DNA of 64,000 nt from Leptoclinus maculatus. Taxonomy: Eukaryota; Chordata; Actinopteri; Perciformes; Stichaeidae. The position numbers were made by a program, and so were the translations under genes. The notes beneath the pieces were generated by a model. It saw nothing but the letters and a program-made list of their open reading frames with translations, had not been told where the DNA came from and ran no database searches. The stretch is from positions 147,001-211,000 of the forward strand of contig JAVDOI010000181.1 in assembly GCA_032191485.1 (NCBI GenBank), written 5' to 3'. Below are positions 10,620 to 23,789 of this stretch, piece after piece (position 1 is the first letter of the stretch; every line of letters begins with the position of its first letter).

Positions 10620-10795
10620 TGTACACTTGTGAAAAGAAAAAAAGCTGTCCTTAACTAGACCAAGGTTCTTGACCATGGAGTGCTTGGATGGTTGTGCCAA
10701 CCTATAGCCACTGCTATGACCCATTGAAAGAACTGCACCATGACAAGGGAGAAATGTGTCAGGAGGTTGACTCAGGAAGCAAACAGTCGGGGCTC

Positions 10796-10985
10796 ATCGC
10801 TTCTCGGCCTTTTGGCTAAGATCAAGTGTAGTATCTGTTCTTATCAGTTTAATATCTGATATGTCCTCTATATGAGGATAACGTATTAAGCAGATTTTTA
10901 GCATCGGGAGATGAAAAAGGGGCTTGCTCCGTTCACTCCACGCATTGACCCGGTATTGCAGCATTGCCGGGAACGGTGCACTCCT
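10796..10985 (+). ncRNA. U2 snRNA, copy 7
   Basis: Consensus U2. Starts a 1901-bp unit. Confidence 0.96.
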
Positions 10986-12022
10986 CAAATGCCTTGTGGA
11001 CAACCAAACACCAATCCAAATAGATCAGTCTGTTGATTAACTTCACACTGTAATGAATGACGAGAGTCTCATTCGCTGTCTATCTTCGAGGCTGTGTGAT
11101 CTGTTTTCTGTGTGTGATCTCTGTGTTGTGTGATCTGTGTGTGATCTGGGATTTGTGTTCTGTGTGTGATCTGTGTTCCGTGTTCCGTGTGTGATCTCTG
11201 TGTTCTATCTGTGATCTGTGTGTTATCTGTGTTCTGTGTGTGATCTGTGTTCCGTGTTCCGTGTGTGATCTCTGTGTTCTATCTGTGATCTGTGTGTTAT
11301 CTGTGTTCTGTGTGTGATCTGTGTTCCGTGTTCCGTGTGTGATCTCTGTGTTCTATCTGTGATCTGTGTGTTATCTGTGTTCTGTGTGTGATCTGTGTTC
11401 CGTGTTCCGTGTGTGATCTCTGTGTTCTATCTGTGATCTGTGTGTTATCTGTGTTCTGTGTGTGATCTGTGTTCTGTCTGACGCCCCTCATGGAACATCG
11501 CTGTTCTCCCAGCCTCAAATCACTGTATGCATCAGCCCTGACTGCTGGGCGACATTTCCAGCTCTTAATGCCAATTTCTGTCCTCCGAGTCAGATTGTGG
11601 GTTGAGGTCCTTTTGTAGCCTTTATTTCTTTTGCAGTTTGTCCAGAAAAGTGCAAGCATTGCTGTGCAGCAGTGTCTGTTGTATGCTGTGAAGCTGTGTG
11701 TTGAGTAATGCAAATTGCCCGGGTTCGCCGAGAGAAGTGGGTGTGGCCTTCTGGATGTCCCTAAAGTGATTGTGTGTTCTTCTCACTGATATTTTCCCTT
11801 CTTTGTTGGAGAAATGTGTTCCGAAGATTCTTCCATTGTTAGCATGCTTAGGTTTTACGCTTTCGTTTGGTTGCTGGGCTGTGTTTGCTTTCTCAGAAGC
11901 AGAAACAGCTTGCCAATGGAAGCTAATGCTAAAGGACTGCTCTCTGGGATTATGCCATCTGGGAACCGTCATCCGGAGTACTATGTCTGGGAATGCCGCA
12001 CTGCCGCTGTCTCTTCCAACTC

Positions 12023-12186
12023 ATACTTACCTGGCAGGGGAGATACCGTGATCAAGAAGGTGGTTCACCCAGGGCGAGGCCCAGCCATTGCACTCCGGTT
12101 GTGCTGACCACTGCGAATTCCCCAAATGTGGGAATCTCAACTGCATAATTTCTGGTAGTGGGGGACTGCGTTCGCGCTCTCCCCTG
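12023..12186 (+). ncRNA. U1 snRNA, copy 7 (A117 variant)
   Basis: G-to-A at nt 117 (ATCTCAACTGC), about 9 nt before the Sm site. First of seven copies with this change. Confidence 0.96.
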
Positions 12187-12402
12187 ATTGTCATGTTGAA
12201 AAAAATATCAAGCGGTTTGTACTTTTGATTGGAGGGGAGAAAATAGTACAATGGAGAATATTGCCCTCTTTAAGATGTGGGCAGGAGTATGGGAAAGGGT
12301 GTGGCTTCAGATTTGGAACAGGGCACATCAATTTAGGCTTACCATGAGCGTTTTGACTGGGACAACTAGGGACTTCGGCTGCTCTTGACAAGAGTGCTGT
12401 AC

Positions 12403-12520
12403 TTACTTTGGTTTCTCTTCATAACGCACAAGTCTTTCGCCTTTTACTAAAGACTTCCGTGGAGAGGAACACCAATGAGTTCAACCTATTTTTAGCAGGC
12501 TTTGCCGTTTGGCTGAGCCT
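12403..12520 (+). ncRNA. U5 snRNA, copy 7
   Basis: Consensus U5. Confidence 0.93.
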
Positions 12521-12696
12521 TGTACACTTGTGAAAAGAAAAAAAGCTGTCCTTAACTAGACCAAGGTTCTTGACCATGGAGTGCTTGGATGGTTGTGCCA
12601 ACCTATAGCCACTGCTATGACCCATTGAAAGAACTGCACCATGACAAGAGAGAAATGTGTCAGGAGGTTGACTCAGGAAGCAAACAGTCGGGGCTC

Positions 12697-12886
12697 ATCG
12701 CTTCTCGGCCTTTTGGCTAAGATCAAGTGTAGTATCTGTTCTTATCAGTTTAATATCTGATATGTCCTCTATATGAGGATAACGTATTAAGCAGATTTTT
12801 AGCATCGGGAGATGAAAAAGGGGCTTGCTCCGTTCACTCCACGCATTGACCCGGTATTGCAGCATTGCCGGGAACGGTGCACTCCT
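12697..12886 (+). ncRNA. U2 snRNA, copy 8
   Basis: Consensus U2 body. The PSE has AAGAGAGAAA in place of AAGGGAGAAA. Confidence 0.96.
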
Positions 12887-13757
12887 CAAATGCCTTGTGG
12901 ACAACCAAACACCAATCCAAATAGATCAGTCTGTTGATTAACTTCACACTGTAATGAATGACGAGAGTCTCATTCGCTGTCTATCTTCGAGGCTGTGTGA
13001 TCTGTTTTCTGTGTGTGATCTCTGTGTTGTGTGATCTGTGTTCTGTGTGTGATCTGTGTTCCGTGTTCCGTGTGTGATCTCTGTGTTCTATCTGTGATCT
13101 GTGTGTTATCTGTGTTCTGTGTGTGATCTGTGTTCCGTGTTCCGTGTGTGATCTCTGTGTTCTATCTGTGATCTGTGTGTTATCTGTGTTCTGTGTGTGA
13201 TCTGTGTTCTGTCTGACGCCCCTCATGGAACATCGCTGTTCTCCCAGCCTCAAATCACTGTATGCATCAGCCCTGACTGCTGGGCGACATTTCCAGCTCT
13301 TAATGCCAATTTCTGTCCTCCGAGTCAGATTGTGGGTTGAGGTCCTTTTGTAGCCTTTATTTCTTTTGCAGTTTGTCCAGAAAAGTGCAAGCATTGCTGT
13401 GCAGCAGTGTCTGTTGTATGCTGTGAAGCTGTGTGTTGAGTAATGCAAATTGCCCGGGTTCGCCGAGAGAAGTGGGTGTGGCCTTCTGGATGTCCCTAAA
13501 GTGATTGTGTGTTCTTCTCACTGATATTTTCCCTTCTTTGTTGGAGAAATGTGTTCCGAAGATTCTTCCATTGTTAGCATGCTTAGGTTTTACGCTTTCG
13601 TTTGGTTGCTGGGCTGTGTTTGCTTTCTCAGAAGCAGAAACAGCTTGCCAATGGAAGCTAATGCTAAAGGACTGCTCTCTGGGATTATGCCATCTGGGAA
13701 CCGTCATCCGGAGTACTATGTCTGGGAATGCCGCACTGCCGCTGTCTCTTCCAACTC

Positions 13758-13921
13758 ATACTTACCTGGCAGGGGAGATACCGTGATCAAGAAGGTGGTT
13801 CACCCAGGGCGAGGCCCAGCCATTGCACTCCGGTTGTGCTGACCACTGCGAATTCCCCAAATGTGGGAATCTCGACTGCATAATTTCTGGTAGTGGGGGA
13901 CTGCGTTCGCGCTCTCCCCTG
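13758..13921 (+). ncRNA. U1 snRNA, copy 8
   Basis: 164 nt consensus U1. Spacer haplotype GGAAATAG / CACGTC. Confidence 0.97.
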
Positions 13922-14137
13922 ATTGTCATGTTGAAAAAAATATCAAGCGGTTTGTACTTTTGATTGGAGGGGAGGAAATAGTACAATGGAGAATATTGCC
14001 CTCTTTAAGATGTGGGCAGGAGTATGGGAAAGGGTGTGGCTTCAGATTTGGAACAGGGCACGTCAATTTAGGCTTACCATGAGCGTTTTGACTGGGACAA
14101 CTAGGGACTTCGGCTGCTCTTGACAAGAGTGCTGTAC

Positions 14138-14255
14138 TTACTTTGGTTTCTCTTCATAACGCACAAGTCTTTCGCCTTTTACTAAAGACTTCCGTGGAGA
14201 GGAACACCAATGAGTTCAACCTATTTTTAGCAGGCTTTGCCGTTTGGCTGAGCCT
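14138..14255 (+). ncRNA. U5 snRNA, copy 8
   Basis: Consensus U5. Confidence 0.93.
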
Positions 14256-14431
14256 TGTACACTTGTGAAAAGAAAAAAAGCTGTCCTTAACTAGACCAAG
14301 GTTCTTGACCATGGAGTGCTTGGATGGTTGTGCCAACCTATAGCCACTGCTATGACCCATTGAAAGAACTGCACCATGACAAGGGAGAAATGTGTCAGGA
14401 GGTTGACTCAGGAAGCAAACAGTCGGGGCTC

Positions 14432-14621
14432 ATCGCTTCTCGGCCTTTTGGCTAAGATCAAGTGTAGTATCTGTTCTTATCAGTTTAATATCTGATATGT
14501 CCTCTATATGAGGATAACGTATTAAGCAGATTTTTAGCATCGGGAGATGAAAAAGGGGCTTGCTCCGTTCACTCCACGCATTGACCCGGTATTGCAGCAT
14601 TGCCGGGAACGGTGCACTCCT
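14432..14621 (+). ncRNA. U2 snRNA, copy 9
   Basis: Consensus U2. Starts a 1901-bp unit. Confidence 0.96.
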
Positions 14622-15658
14622 CAAATGCCTTGTGGACAACCAAACACCAATCCAAATAGATCAGTCTGTTGATTAACTTCACACTGTAATGAATGACGAG
14701 AGTCTCATTCGCTGTCTATCTTCGAGGCTGTGTGATCTGTTTTCTGTGTGTGATCTCTGTGTTGTGTGATCTGTGTGTGATCTGGGATTTGTGTTCTGTG
14801 TGTGATCTGTGTTCCGTGTTCCGTGTGTGATCTCTGTGTTCTATCTGTGATCTGTGTGTTATCTGTGTTCTGTGTGTGATCTGTGTTCCGTGTTCCGTGT
14901 GTGATCTCTGTGTTCTATCTGTGATCTGTGTGTTATCTGTGTTCTGTGTGTGATCTGTGTTCCGTGTTCCGTGTGTGATCTCTGTGTTCTATCTGTGATC
15001 TGTGTGTTATCTGTGTTCTGTGTGTGATCTGTGTTCCGTGTTCCGTGTGTGATCTCTGTGTTCTATCTGTGATCTGTGTGTTATCTGTGTTCTGTGTGTG
15101 ATCTGTGTTCTGTCTGACGCCCCTCATGGAACATCGCTGTTCTCCCAGCCTCAAATCACTGTATGCATCAGCCCTGACTGCTGGGCGACATTTCCAGCTC
15201 TTAATGCCAATTTCTGTCCTCCGAGTCAGATTGTGGGTTGAGGTCCTTTTGTAGCCTTTATTTCTTTTGCAGTTTGTCCAGAAAAGTGCAAGCATTGCTG
15301 TGCAGCAGTGTCTGTTGTATGCTGTGAAGCTGTGTGTTGAGTAATGCAAATTGCCCGGGTTCGCCGAGAGAAGTGGGTGTGGCCTTCTGGATGTCCCTAA
15401 AGTGATTGTGTGTTCTTCTCACTGATATTTTCCCTTCTTTGTTGGAGAAATGTGTTCCGAAGATTCTTCCATTGTTAGCATGCTTAGGTTTTACGCTTTC
15501 GTTTGGTTGCTGGGCTGTGTTTGCTTTCTCAGAAGCAGAAACAGCTTGCCAATGGAAGCTAATGCTAAAGGACTGCTCTCTGGGATTATGCCATCTGGGA
15601 ACCGTCATCCGGAGTACTATGTCTGGGAATGCCGCACTGCCGCTGTCTCTTCCAACTC

Positions 15659-15822
15659 ATACTTACCTGGCAGGGGAGATACCGTGATCAAGAAGGTGGT
15701 TCACCCAGGGCGAGGCCCAGCCATTGCACTCCGGTTGTGCTGACCACTGCGAATTCCCCAAATGTGGGAATCTCAACTGCATAATTTCTGGTAGTGGGGG
15801 ACTGCGTTCGCGCTCTCCCCTG
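15659..15822 (+). ncRNA. U1 snRNA, copy 9 (A117 variant)
   Basis: A at nt 117, otherwise consensus. Spacer haplotype GAAAATAG / CACATC. Confidence 0.96.
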
Positions 15823-16038
15823 ATTGTCATGTTGAAAAAAATATCAAGCGGTTTGTACTTTTGATTGGAGGGGAGAAAATAGTACAATGGAGAATATTGC
15901 CCTCTTTAAGATGTGGGCAGGAGTATGGGAAAGGGTGTGGCTTCAGATTTGGAACAGGGCACATCAATTTAGGCTTACCATGAGCGTTTTGACTGGGACA
16001 ACTAGGGACTTCGGCTGCTCTTGACAAGAGTGCTGTAC

Positions 16039-16156
16039 TTACTTTGGTTTCTCTTCATAACGCACAAGTCTTTCGCCTTTTACTAAAGACTTCCGTGGAG
16101 AGGAACACCAATGAGTTCAACCTATTTTTAGCAGGCTTTGCCGTTTGGCTGAGCCT
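16039..16156 (+). ncRNA. U5 snRNA, copy 9
   Basis: Consensus U5. Confidence 0.93.
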
Positions 16157-16332
16157 TGTACACTTGTGAAAAGAAAAAAAGCTGTCCTTAACTAGACCAA
16201 GGTTCTTGACCATGGAGTGCTTGGATGGTTGTGCCAACCTATAGCCACTGCTATGACCCATTGAAAGAACTGCACCATGACAAGAGAGAAATGTGTCAGG
16301 AGGTTGACTCAGGAAGCAAACAGTCGGGGCTC

Positions 16333-16522
16333 ATCGCTTCTCGGCCTTTTGGCTAAGATCAAGTGTAGTATCTGTTCTTATCAGTTTAATATCTGATATG
16401 TCCTCTATATGAGGATAACGTATTAAGCAGATTTTTAGCATCGGGAGATGAAAAAGGGGCTTGCTCCGTTCACTCCACGCATTGACCCGGTATTGCAGCA
16501 TTGCCGGGAACGGTGCACTCCT
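16333..16522 (+). ncRNA. U2 snRNA, copy 10
   Basis: Consensus U2 body with the AAGAGAGAAA version of the PSE. Confidence 0.96.
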
Positions 16523-17467
16523 CAAATGCCTTGTGGACAACCAAACACCAATCCAAATAGATCAGTCTGTTGATTAACTTCACACTGTAATGAATGACGA
16601 GAGTCTCATTCGCTGTCTATCTTCGAGGCTGTGTGATCTGTTTTCTGTGTGTGATCTCTGTGTTGTGTGATCTGTGTTCTGTGTGTGATCTGTGTTCCGT
16701 GTTCCGTGTGTGATCTCTGTGTTCTATCTGTGATCTGTGTGTTATCTGTGTTCTGTGTGTGATCTGTGTTCCGTGTTCCGTGTGTGATCTCTGTGTTCTA
16801 TCTGTGATCTGTGTGTTATCTGTGTTCTGTGTGTGATCTGTGTTCCGTGTTCCGTGTGTGATCTCTGTGTTCTATCTGTGATCTGTGTGTTATCTGTGTT
16901 CTGTGTGTGATCTGTGTTCTGTCTGACGCCCCTCATGGAACATCGCTGTTCTCCCAGCCTCAAATCACTGTATGCATCAGCCCTGACTGCTGGGCGACAT
17001 TTCCAGCTCTTAATGCCAATTTCTGTCCTCCGAGTCAGATTGTGGGTTGAGGTCCTTTTGTAGCCTTTATTTCTTTTGCAGTTTGTCCAGAAAAGTGCAA
17101 GCATTGCTGTGCAGCAGTGTCTGTTGTATGCTGTGAAGCTGTGTGTTGAGTAATGCAAATTGCCCGGGTTCGCCGAGAGAAGTGGGTGTGGCCTTCTGGA
17201 TGTCCCTAAAGTGATTGTGTGTTCTTCTCACTGATATTTTCCCTTCTTTGTTGGAGAAATGTGTTCCGAAGATTCTTCCATTGTTAGCATGCTTAGGTTT
17301 TACGCTTTCGTTTGGTTGCTGGGCTGTGTTTGCTTTCTCAGAAGCAGAAACAGCTTGCCAATGGAAGCTAATGCTAAAGGACTGCTCTCTGGGATTATGC
17401 CATCTGGGAACCGTCATCCGGAGTACTATGTCTGGGAATGCCGCACTGCCGCTGTCTCTTCCAACTC

Positions 17468-17631
17468 ATACTTACCTGGCAGGGGAGATACCGTGATCAA
17501 GAAGGTGGTTCACCCAGGGCGAGGCCCAGCCATTGCACTCCGGTTGTGCTGACCACTGCGAATTCCCCAAATGTGGGAATCTCGACTGCATAATTTCTGG
17601 TAGTGGGGGACTGCGTTCGCGCTCTCCCCTG
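17468..17631 (+). ncRNA. U1 snRNA, copy 10
   Basis: 164 nt consensus U1. Spacer haplotype GAAAATAG / CACGTC. Confidence 0.97.
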
Positions 17632-17847
17632 ATTGTCATGTTGAAAAAAATATCAAGCGGTTTGTACTTTTGATTGGAGGGGAGAAAATAGTACAATGGA
17701 GAATATTGCCCTCTTTAAGATGTGGGCAGGAGTATGGGAAAGGGTGTGGCTTCAGATTTGGAACAGGGCACGTCAATTTAGGCTTACCATGAGCGTTTTG
17801 ACTGGGACAACTAGGGACTTCGGCTGCTCTTGACAAGAGTGCTGTAC

Positions 17848-17965
17848 TTACTTTGGTTTCTCTTCATAACGCACAAGTCTTTCGCCTTTTACTAAAGACT
17901 TCCGTGGAGAGGAACACCAATGAGTTCAACCTATTTTTAGCAGGCTTTGCCGTTTGGCTGAGCCT
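17848..17965 (+). ncRNA. U5 snRNA, copy 10
   Basis: Consensus U5. Confidence 0.93.
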
Positions 17966-18141
17966 TGTACACTTGTGAAAAGAAAAAAAGCTGTCCTTAA
18001 CTAGACCAAGGTTCTTGACCATGGAGTGCTTGGATGGTTGTGCCAACCTATAGCCACTGCTATGACCCATTGAAAGAACTGCACCATGACAAGGGAGAAA
18101 TGTGTCAGGAGGTTGACTCAGGAAGCAAACAGTCGGGGCTC

Positions 18142-18331
18142 ATCGCTTCTCGGCCTTTTGGCTAAGATCAAGTGTAGTATCTGTTCTTATCAGTTTAATA
18201 TCTGATATGTCCTCTATATGAGGATAACGTATTAAGCAGATTTTTAGCATCGGGAGATGAAAAAGGGGCTTGCTCCGTTCACTCCACGCATTGACCCGGT
18301 ATGGCAGCATTGCCGGGAACGGTGCACTCCT
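18142..18331 (+). ncRNA. U2 snRNA, copy 11
   Basis: T-to-G at nt 162 (GGTATGGCAGC), in the 3' stem-loop IV region that binds the U2B''/U2A' proteins in vertebrates. Otherwise consensus. Confidence 0.94.
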
Positions 18332-19294
18332 CAAATGCCTTGTGGACAACCAAACACCAATCCAAATAGATCAGTCTGTTGATTAACTTCACACTGTAAT
18401 GAATGACGAGAGTCTCATTCGCTGTCTATCTTCGAGGCTGTGTGATCTGTTTTCTGTGTGTGATCTCTGTGTTGTGTGATCTGTGTGTGATCTGGGATTT
18501 GTGTTCTGTGTGTGATCTGTGTTCCGTGTTCCGTGTGTGATCTCTGTGTTCTATCTGTGATCTGTGTGTTATCTGTGTTCTGTGTGTGATCTGTGTTCCG
18601 TGTTCCGTGTGTGATCTCTGTGTTCTATCTGTGATCTGTATGTTATCTGTGTTCTGTGTGTGATCTGTGTTCCGTGTTCCGTGTGTGATCTCTGTGTTCT
18701 ATCTGTGATCTGTGTGTTATCTGTGTTCTGTGTGTGATCTGTGTTCTGTCTGACGCCCCTCATGGAACATCGCTGTTCTCCCAGCCTCAAATCACTGTAT
18801 GCATCAGCCCTGACTGCTGGGCGACATTTCCAGCTCTTAATGCCAATTTCTGTCCTCCGAGTCAGATTGTGGGTTGAGGTCCTTTTGTAGCCTTTATTTC
18901 TTTTGCAGTTTGTCCAGAAAAGTGCAAGCATTGCTGTGCAGCAGTGTCTGTTGTATGCTGTGAAGCTGTGTGTTGAGTAATGCAAATTGCCCGGGTTCGC
19001 CGAGAGAAGTGGGTGTGGCCTTCTGGATGTCCCTAAAGTGATTGTGTGTTCTTCTCACTGATATTTTCCCTTCTTTGTTGGAGAAATGTGTTCTGAAGAT
19101 TCTTCCATTGTTAGCATGCTTAGGTTTTACGCTTTCGTTTGGTTGCTGGGCTGTGTTTGCTTTCTCAGAAGCAGAAACAGCTTGCCAATGGAAGCTAATG
19201 CTAAAGGACTGCTCTCTGGGATTATGCCATCTGGGAACCGTCATCCGGAGTACTATGTCTGGGAATGCCGCACTGCCGCTGTCTCTTCCAACTC

Positions 19295-19458
19295 ATACTT
19301 ACCTGGCAGGGGAGATACCGTGATCAAGAAGGTGGTTCACCCAGGGCGAGGCCCAGCCATTGCACTCCGGTTGTGCTGACCACTGCGAATTCCCCAAATG
19401 TGGGAATCTCGACTGCATAATTTCTGGTAGTGGGGGACTGCGTTCGCGCTCTCCCCTG
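19295..19458 (+). ncRNA. U1 snRNA, copy 11
   Basis: Consensus U1 body. The far-upstream flank has GTTCTGAAG at 19090 instead of GTTCCGAAG. Confidence 0.97.
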
Positions 19459-19674
19459 ATTGTCATGTTGAAAAAAATATCAAGCGGTTTGTACTTTTGA
19501 TTGGAGGGGAGGAAATAGTACAATGGAGAATATTGCCCTCTTTAAGATGTGGGCAGGAGTATGGGAAAGGGTGTGGCTTCAGATTTGGAACAGGGCACGT
19601 CAATTTAGGCTTACCATGAGCGTTTTGACTGGGACAACTAGGGACTTCGGCTGCTCTTGACAAGAGTGCTGTAC

Positions 19675-19792
19675 TTACTTTGGTTTCTCTTCATAACGCA
19701 CAAGTCTTTCGCCTTTTACTAAAGACTTCCGTGGAGAGGAACACCAATGAGTTCAACCTATTTTTAGCAGGCTTTGCCGTTTGGCTGAGCCT
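19675..19792 (+). ncRNA. U5 snRNA, copy 11
   Basis: Consensus U5. The U5-U2 spacer has one change (GGATGGCTG). Confidence 0.93.
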
Positions 19793-19968
19793 TGTACACT
19801 TGTGAAAAGAAAAAAAGCTGTCCTTAACTAGACCAAGGTTCTTGACCATGGAGTGCTTGGATGGCTGTGCCAACCTATAGCCACTGCTATGACCCATTGA
19901 AAGAACTGCACCATGACAAGGGAGAAATGTGTCAGGAGGTTGACTCAGGAAGCAAACAGTTGGGGCTC

Positions 19969-20158
19969 ATCGCTTCTCGGCCTTTTGGCTAAGATCAAGT
20001 GTAGTATCTGTTCTTATCAGTTTAATATCTGATATGTCCTCTATATGAGGATAACGTATTAAGCAGATTTTTAGCATCGGGAGATGAAAAAGGGGCTTGC
20101 TCCGTTCACTCCACGCATTGACCCGGTATTGCAGCATTGCCGGGAACGGTGCACTCCT
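19969..20158 (+). ncRNA. U2 snRNA, copy 12
   Basis: Consensus U2. AGTTGGGG flank. Starts a short 1730-bp unit. Confidence 0.96.
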
Positions 20159-21024
20159 CAAATGCCTTGTGGACAACCAAACACCAATCCAAATAGATCA
20201 GTCTGTTGATTAACTTCACACTGTAATGAATGACGAGAGTCTCATTCGCTGTCTATCTTCGAGGCTGTGTGATCTGTTTTCTGTGTGTGATCTCTGTGTT
20301 ATCTGTGTTCTGTGTGTGATCTGTGTTCCGTGTTCCGTGTGTGATCTCTGTGTTCTATCTGTGATCTGTGTGTTATCTGTGTTCTGTGTGTGATCTGTGT
20401 TCCGTGTTCCGTGTGTGATCTCTGTGTTCTATCTGTGATCTGTGTGTTATCTGTGTTCTGTGTGTGATCTGTGTTCTGTCTGACGCCCCTCATGGAACAT
20501 CGCTGTTCTCCCAGCCTCAAATCACTGTATGCATCAGCCCTGACTGCTGGGCGACATTTCCAGCTCTTAATGCCAATTTCTGTCCTCCGAGTCAGATTGT
20601 GGGTTGAGGTCCTTTTGTAGCCTTTATTTCTTTTGCAGTTTGTCCAGAAAAGTGCAAGCATTGCTGTGCAGCAGTGTCTGTTGTATGCTGTGAAGCTGTG
20701 TGTTGAGTAATGCAAATTGCCCGGGTTCGCCGAGAGAAGTGGGTGTGGCCTTCTGGATGTCCCTAAAGTGATTGTGTGTTCTTCTCACTGATATTTTCCC
20801 TTCTTTGTTGGAGAAATGTGTTCCGAAGATTCTTCCATTGTTAGCATGCTTAGGTTTTACGCTTTCGTTTGGTTGCTGGGCTGTGTTTGCTTTCTCAGAA
20901 GCAGAAACAGCTTGCCAATGGAAGCTAATGCTAAAGGACTGCTCTCTGGGATTATGCCATCTGGGAACCGTCATCCGGAGTACTATGTCTGGGAATGCCG
21001 CACTGCCGCTGTCTCTTCCAACTC

Positions 21025-21188
21025 ATACTTACCTGGCAGGGGAGATACCGTGATCAAGAAGGTGGTTCACCCAGGGCGAGGCCCAGCCATTGCACTCCGG
21101 TTGTGCTGACCACTGCGAATTCCCCAAATGTGGGAATCTCAACTGCATAATTTCTGGTAGTGGGGGACTGCGTTCGCGCTCTCCCCTG
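21025..21188 (+). ncRNA. U1 snRNA, copy 12 (A117 variant)
   Basis: A at nt 117, otherwise consensus. Confidence 0.96.
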
Positions 21189-21404
21189 ATTGTCATGTTG
21201 AAAAAAATATCAAGCGGTTTGTACTTTTGATTGGAGGGGAGAAAATAGTACAATGGAGAATATTGCCCTCTTTAAGATGTGGGCAGGAGTATGGGAAAGG
21301 GTGTGGCTTCAGATTTGGAACAGGGCACATCAATTTAGGCTTACCATGAGCGTTTTGACTGGGACAACTAGGGACTTCGGCTGCTCTTGACAAGAGTGCT
21401 GTAC

Positions 21405-21522
21405 TTACTTTGGTTTCTCTTCATAACGCACAAGTCTTTCGCCTTTTACTAAAGACTTCCGTGGAGAGGAACACCAATGAGTTCAACCTATTTTTAGCAG
21501 GCTTTGCCGTTTGGCTGAGCCT
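21405..21522 (+). ncRNA. U5 snRNA, copy 12
   Basis: Consensus U5. Confidence 0.93.
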
Positions 21523-21698
21523 TGTACACTTGTGAAAAGAAAAAAAGCTGTCCTTAACTAGACCAAGGTTCTTGACCATGGAGTGCTTGGATGGTTGTGC
21601 CAACCTATAGCCACTGCTATGACCCATTGAAAGAACTGCACCATGACAAGGGAGAAATGTGTCAGGAGGTTGACTCAGGAAGCAAACAGTTGGGGCTC

Positions 21699-21888
21699 AT
21701 CGCTTCTCTGCCTTTTGGCTAAGATCAAGTGTAGTATCTGTTCTTATCAGTTTAATATCTGATATGTCCTCTATATGAGGATAACGTATTAAGCAGATTT
21801 TTAGCATCGGGAGATGAAAAAGGGGCTTGCTCCGTTCACTCCACGCATTGACCCGGTATTGCAGCATTGCCGGGAACGGTGCACTCCT
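21699..21888 (+). ncRNA. U2 snRNA, copy 13
   Basis: G-to-T at nt 11 (CTTCTCTGCC), at the base of stem I. The same change is in the neighbouring copy at 23600. Confidence 0.94.
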
Positions 21889-22925
21889 CAAATGCCTTGT
21901 GGACAACCAAACACCAATCCAAATAGATCAGTCTGTTGATTAACTTCACACTGTAATGAATGACGAGAGTCTCATTCGCTGTCTATCTTCGAGGCTGTGT
22001 GATCTGTTTTCTGTGTGTGATCTCTGTGTTGTGTGATCTGTGTGTGATCTGGGATTTGTGTTCTGTGTGTGATCTGTGTTCCGTGTTCCGTGTGTGATCT
22101 CTGTGTTCTATCTGTGATCTGTGTGTTATCTGTGTTCTGTGTGTGATCTGTGTTCCGTGTTCCGTGTGTGATCTCTGTGTTCTATCTGTGATCTGTATGT
22201 TATCTGTGTTCTGTGTGTGATCTGTGTTCCGTGTTCCGTGTGTGATCTCTGTGTTCTATCTGTGATCTGTGTGTTATCTGTGTTCTGTGTGTGATCTGTG
22301 TTCCGTGTTCCGTGTGTGATCTCTGTGTTCTATCTGTGATCTGTGTGTTATCTGTGTTCTGTGTGTGATCTGTGTTCTGTCTGACGCCCCTCATGGAACA
22401 TCGCTGTTCTCCCAGCCTCAAATCACTGTATGCATCAGCCCTGACTGCTGGGCGACATTTCCAGCTCTTAATGCCAATTTCTGTCCTCCGAGTCAGATTG
22501 TGGGTTGAGGTCCTTTTGTAGCCTTTATTTCTTTTGCAGTTTGTCCAGAAAAGTGCAAGCATTGCTGTGCAGCAGTGTCTGTTGTATGCTGTGAAGCTGT
22601 GTGTTGAGTAATGCAAATTGCCCGGGTTCGCCGAGAGAAGTGGGTGTGGCCTTCTGGATGTCCCTAAAGTGATTGTGTGTTCTTCTCACTGATATTTTCC
22701 CTTCTTTGTTGGAGAAATGTGTTCCGAAGATTCTTCCATTGTTAGCATGCTTAGGTTTTACGCTTTCGTTTGGTTGCTGGGCTGTGTTTGCTTTCTCAGA
22801 AGCAGAAACAGCTTGCCAATGGAAGCTAATGCTAAAGGACTGCTCTCTGGGATTATGCCATCTGGGAACCGTCATCCGGAGTACTATGTCTGGGAATGCC
22901 GCACTGCCGCTGTCTCTTCCAACTC

Positions 22926-23089
22926 ATACTTACCTGGCAGGGGAGATACCGTGATCAAGAAGGTGGTTCACCCAGGGCGAGGCCCAGCCATTGCACTCCG
23001 GTTGTGCTGACCACTGCGAATTCCCCAAATGTGGGAATCTCGACTGCATAATTTCTGGTAGTGGGGGACTGCGTTCGCGCTCTCCCCTG
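22926..23089 (+). ncRNA. U1 snRNA, copy 13
   Basis: 164 nt consensus U1. Spacer haplotype GGAAATAG / CACGTC. Confidence 0.97.
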
Positions 23090-23305
23090 ATTGTCATGTT
23101 GAAAAAAATATCAAGCGGTTTGTACTTTTGATTGGAGGGGAGGAAATAGTACAATGGAGAATATTGCCCTCTTTAAGATGTGGGCAGGAGTATGGGAAAG
23201 GGTGTGGCTTCAGATTTGGAACAGGGCACGTCAATTTAGGCTTACCATGAGCGTTTTGACTGGGACAACTAGGGACTTCGGCTGCTCTTGACAAGAGTGC
23301 TGTAC

Positions 23306-23423
23306 TTACTTTGGTTTCTCTTCATAACGCACAAGTCTTTCGCCTTTTACTAAAGACTTCCGTGGAGAGGAACACCAATGAGTTCAACCTATTTTTAGCA
23401 GGCTTTGCCGTTTGGCTGAGCCT
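23306..23423 (+). ncRNA. U5 snRNA, copy 13
   Basis: Consensus U5. Confidence 0.93.
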
Positions 23424-23599
23424 TGTACACTTGTGAAAAGAAAAAAAGCTGTCCTTAACTAGACCAAGGTTCTTGACCATGGAGTGCTTGGATGGTTGTG
23501 CCAACCTATAGCCACTGCTATGACCCATTGAAAGAACTGCACCATGACAAGGGAGAAATGTGTCAGGAGGTTGACTCAGGAAGCAAACAGTCGGGGCTC

Positions 23600-23789
23600 A
23601 TCGCTTCTCTGCCTTTTGGCTAAGATCAAGTGTAGTATCTGTTCTTATCAGTTTAATATCTGATATGTCCTCTATATGAGGATAACGTATTAAGCAGATT
23701 TTTAGCATCGGGAGATGAAAAAGGGGCTTGCTCCGTTCACTCCACGCATTGACCCGGTATTGCAGCATTGCCGGGAACGGTGCACTCCT
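23600..23789 (+). ncRNA. U2 snRNA, copy 14
   Basis: Carries the same nt-11 G-to-T change as the previous U2, so the variant has spread to two adjacent units. Confidence 0.94.
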
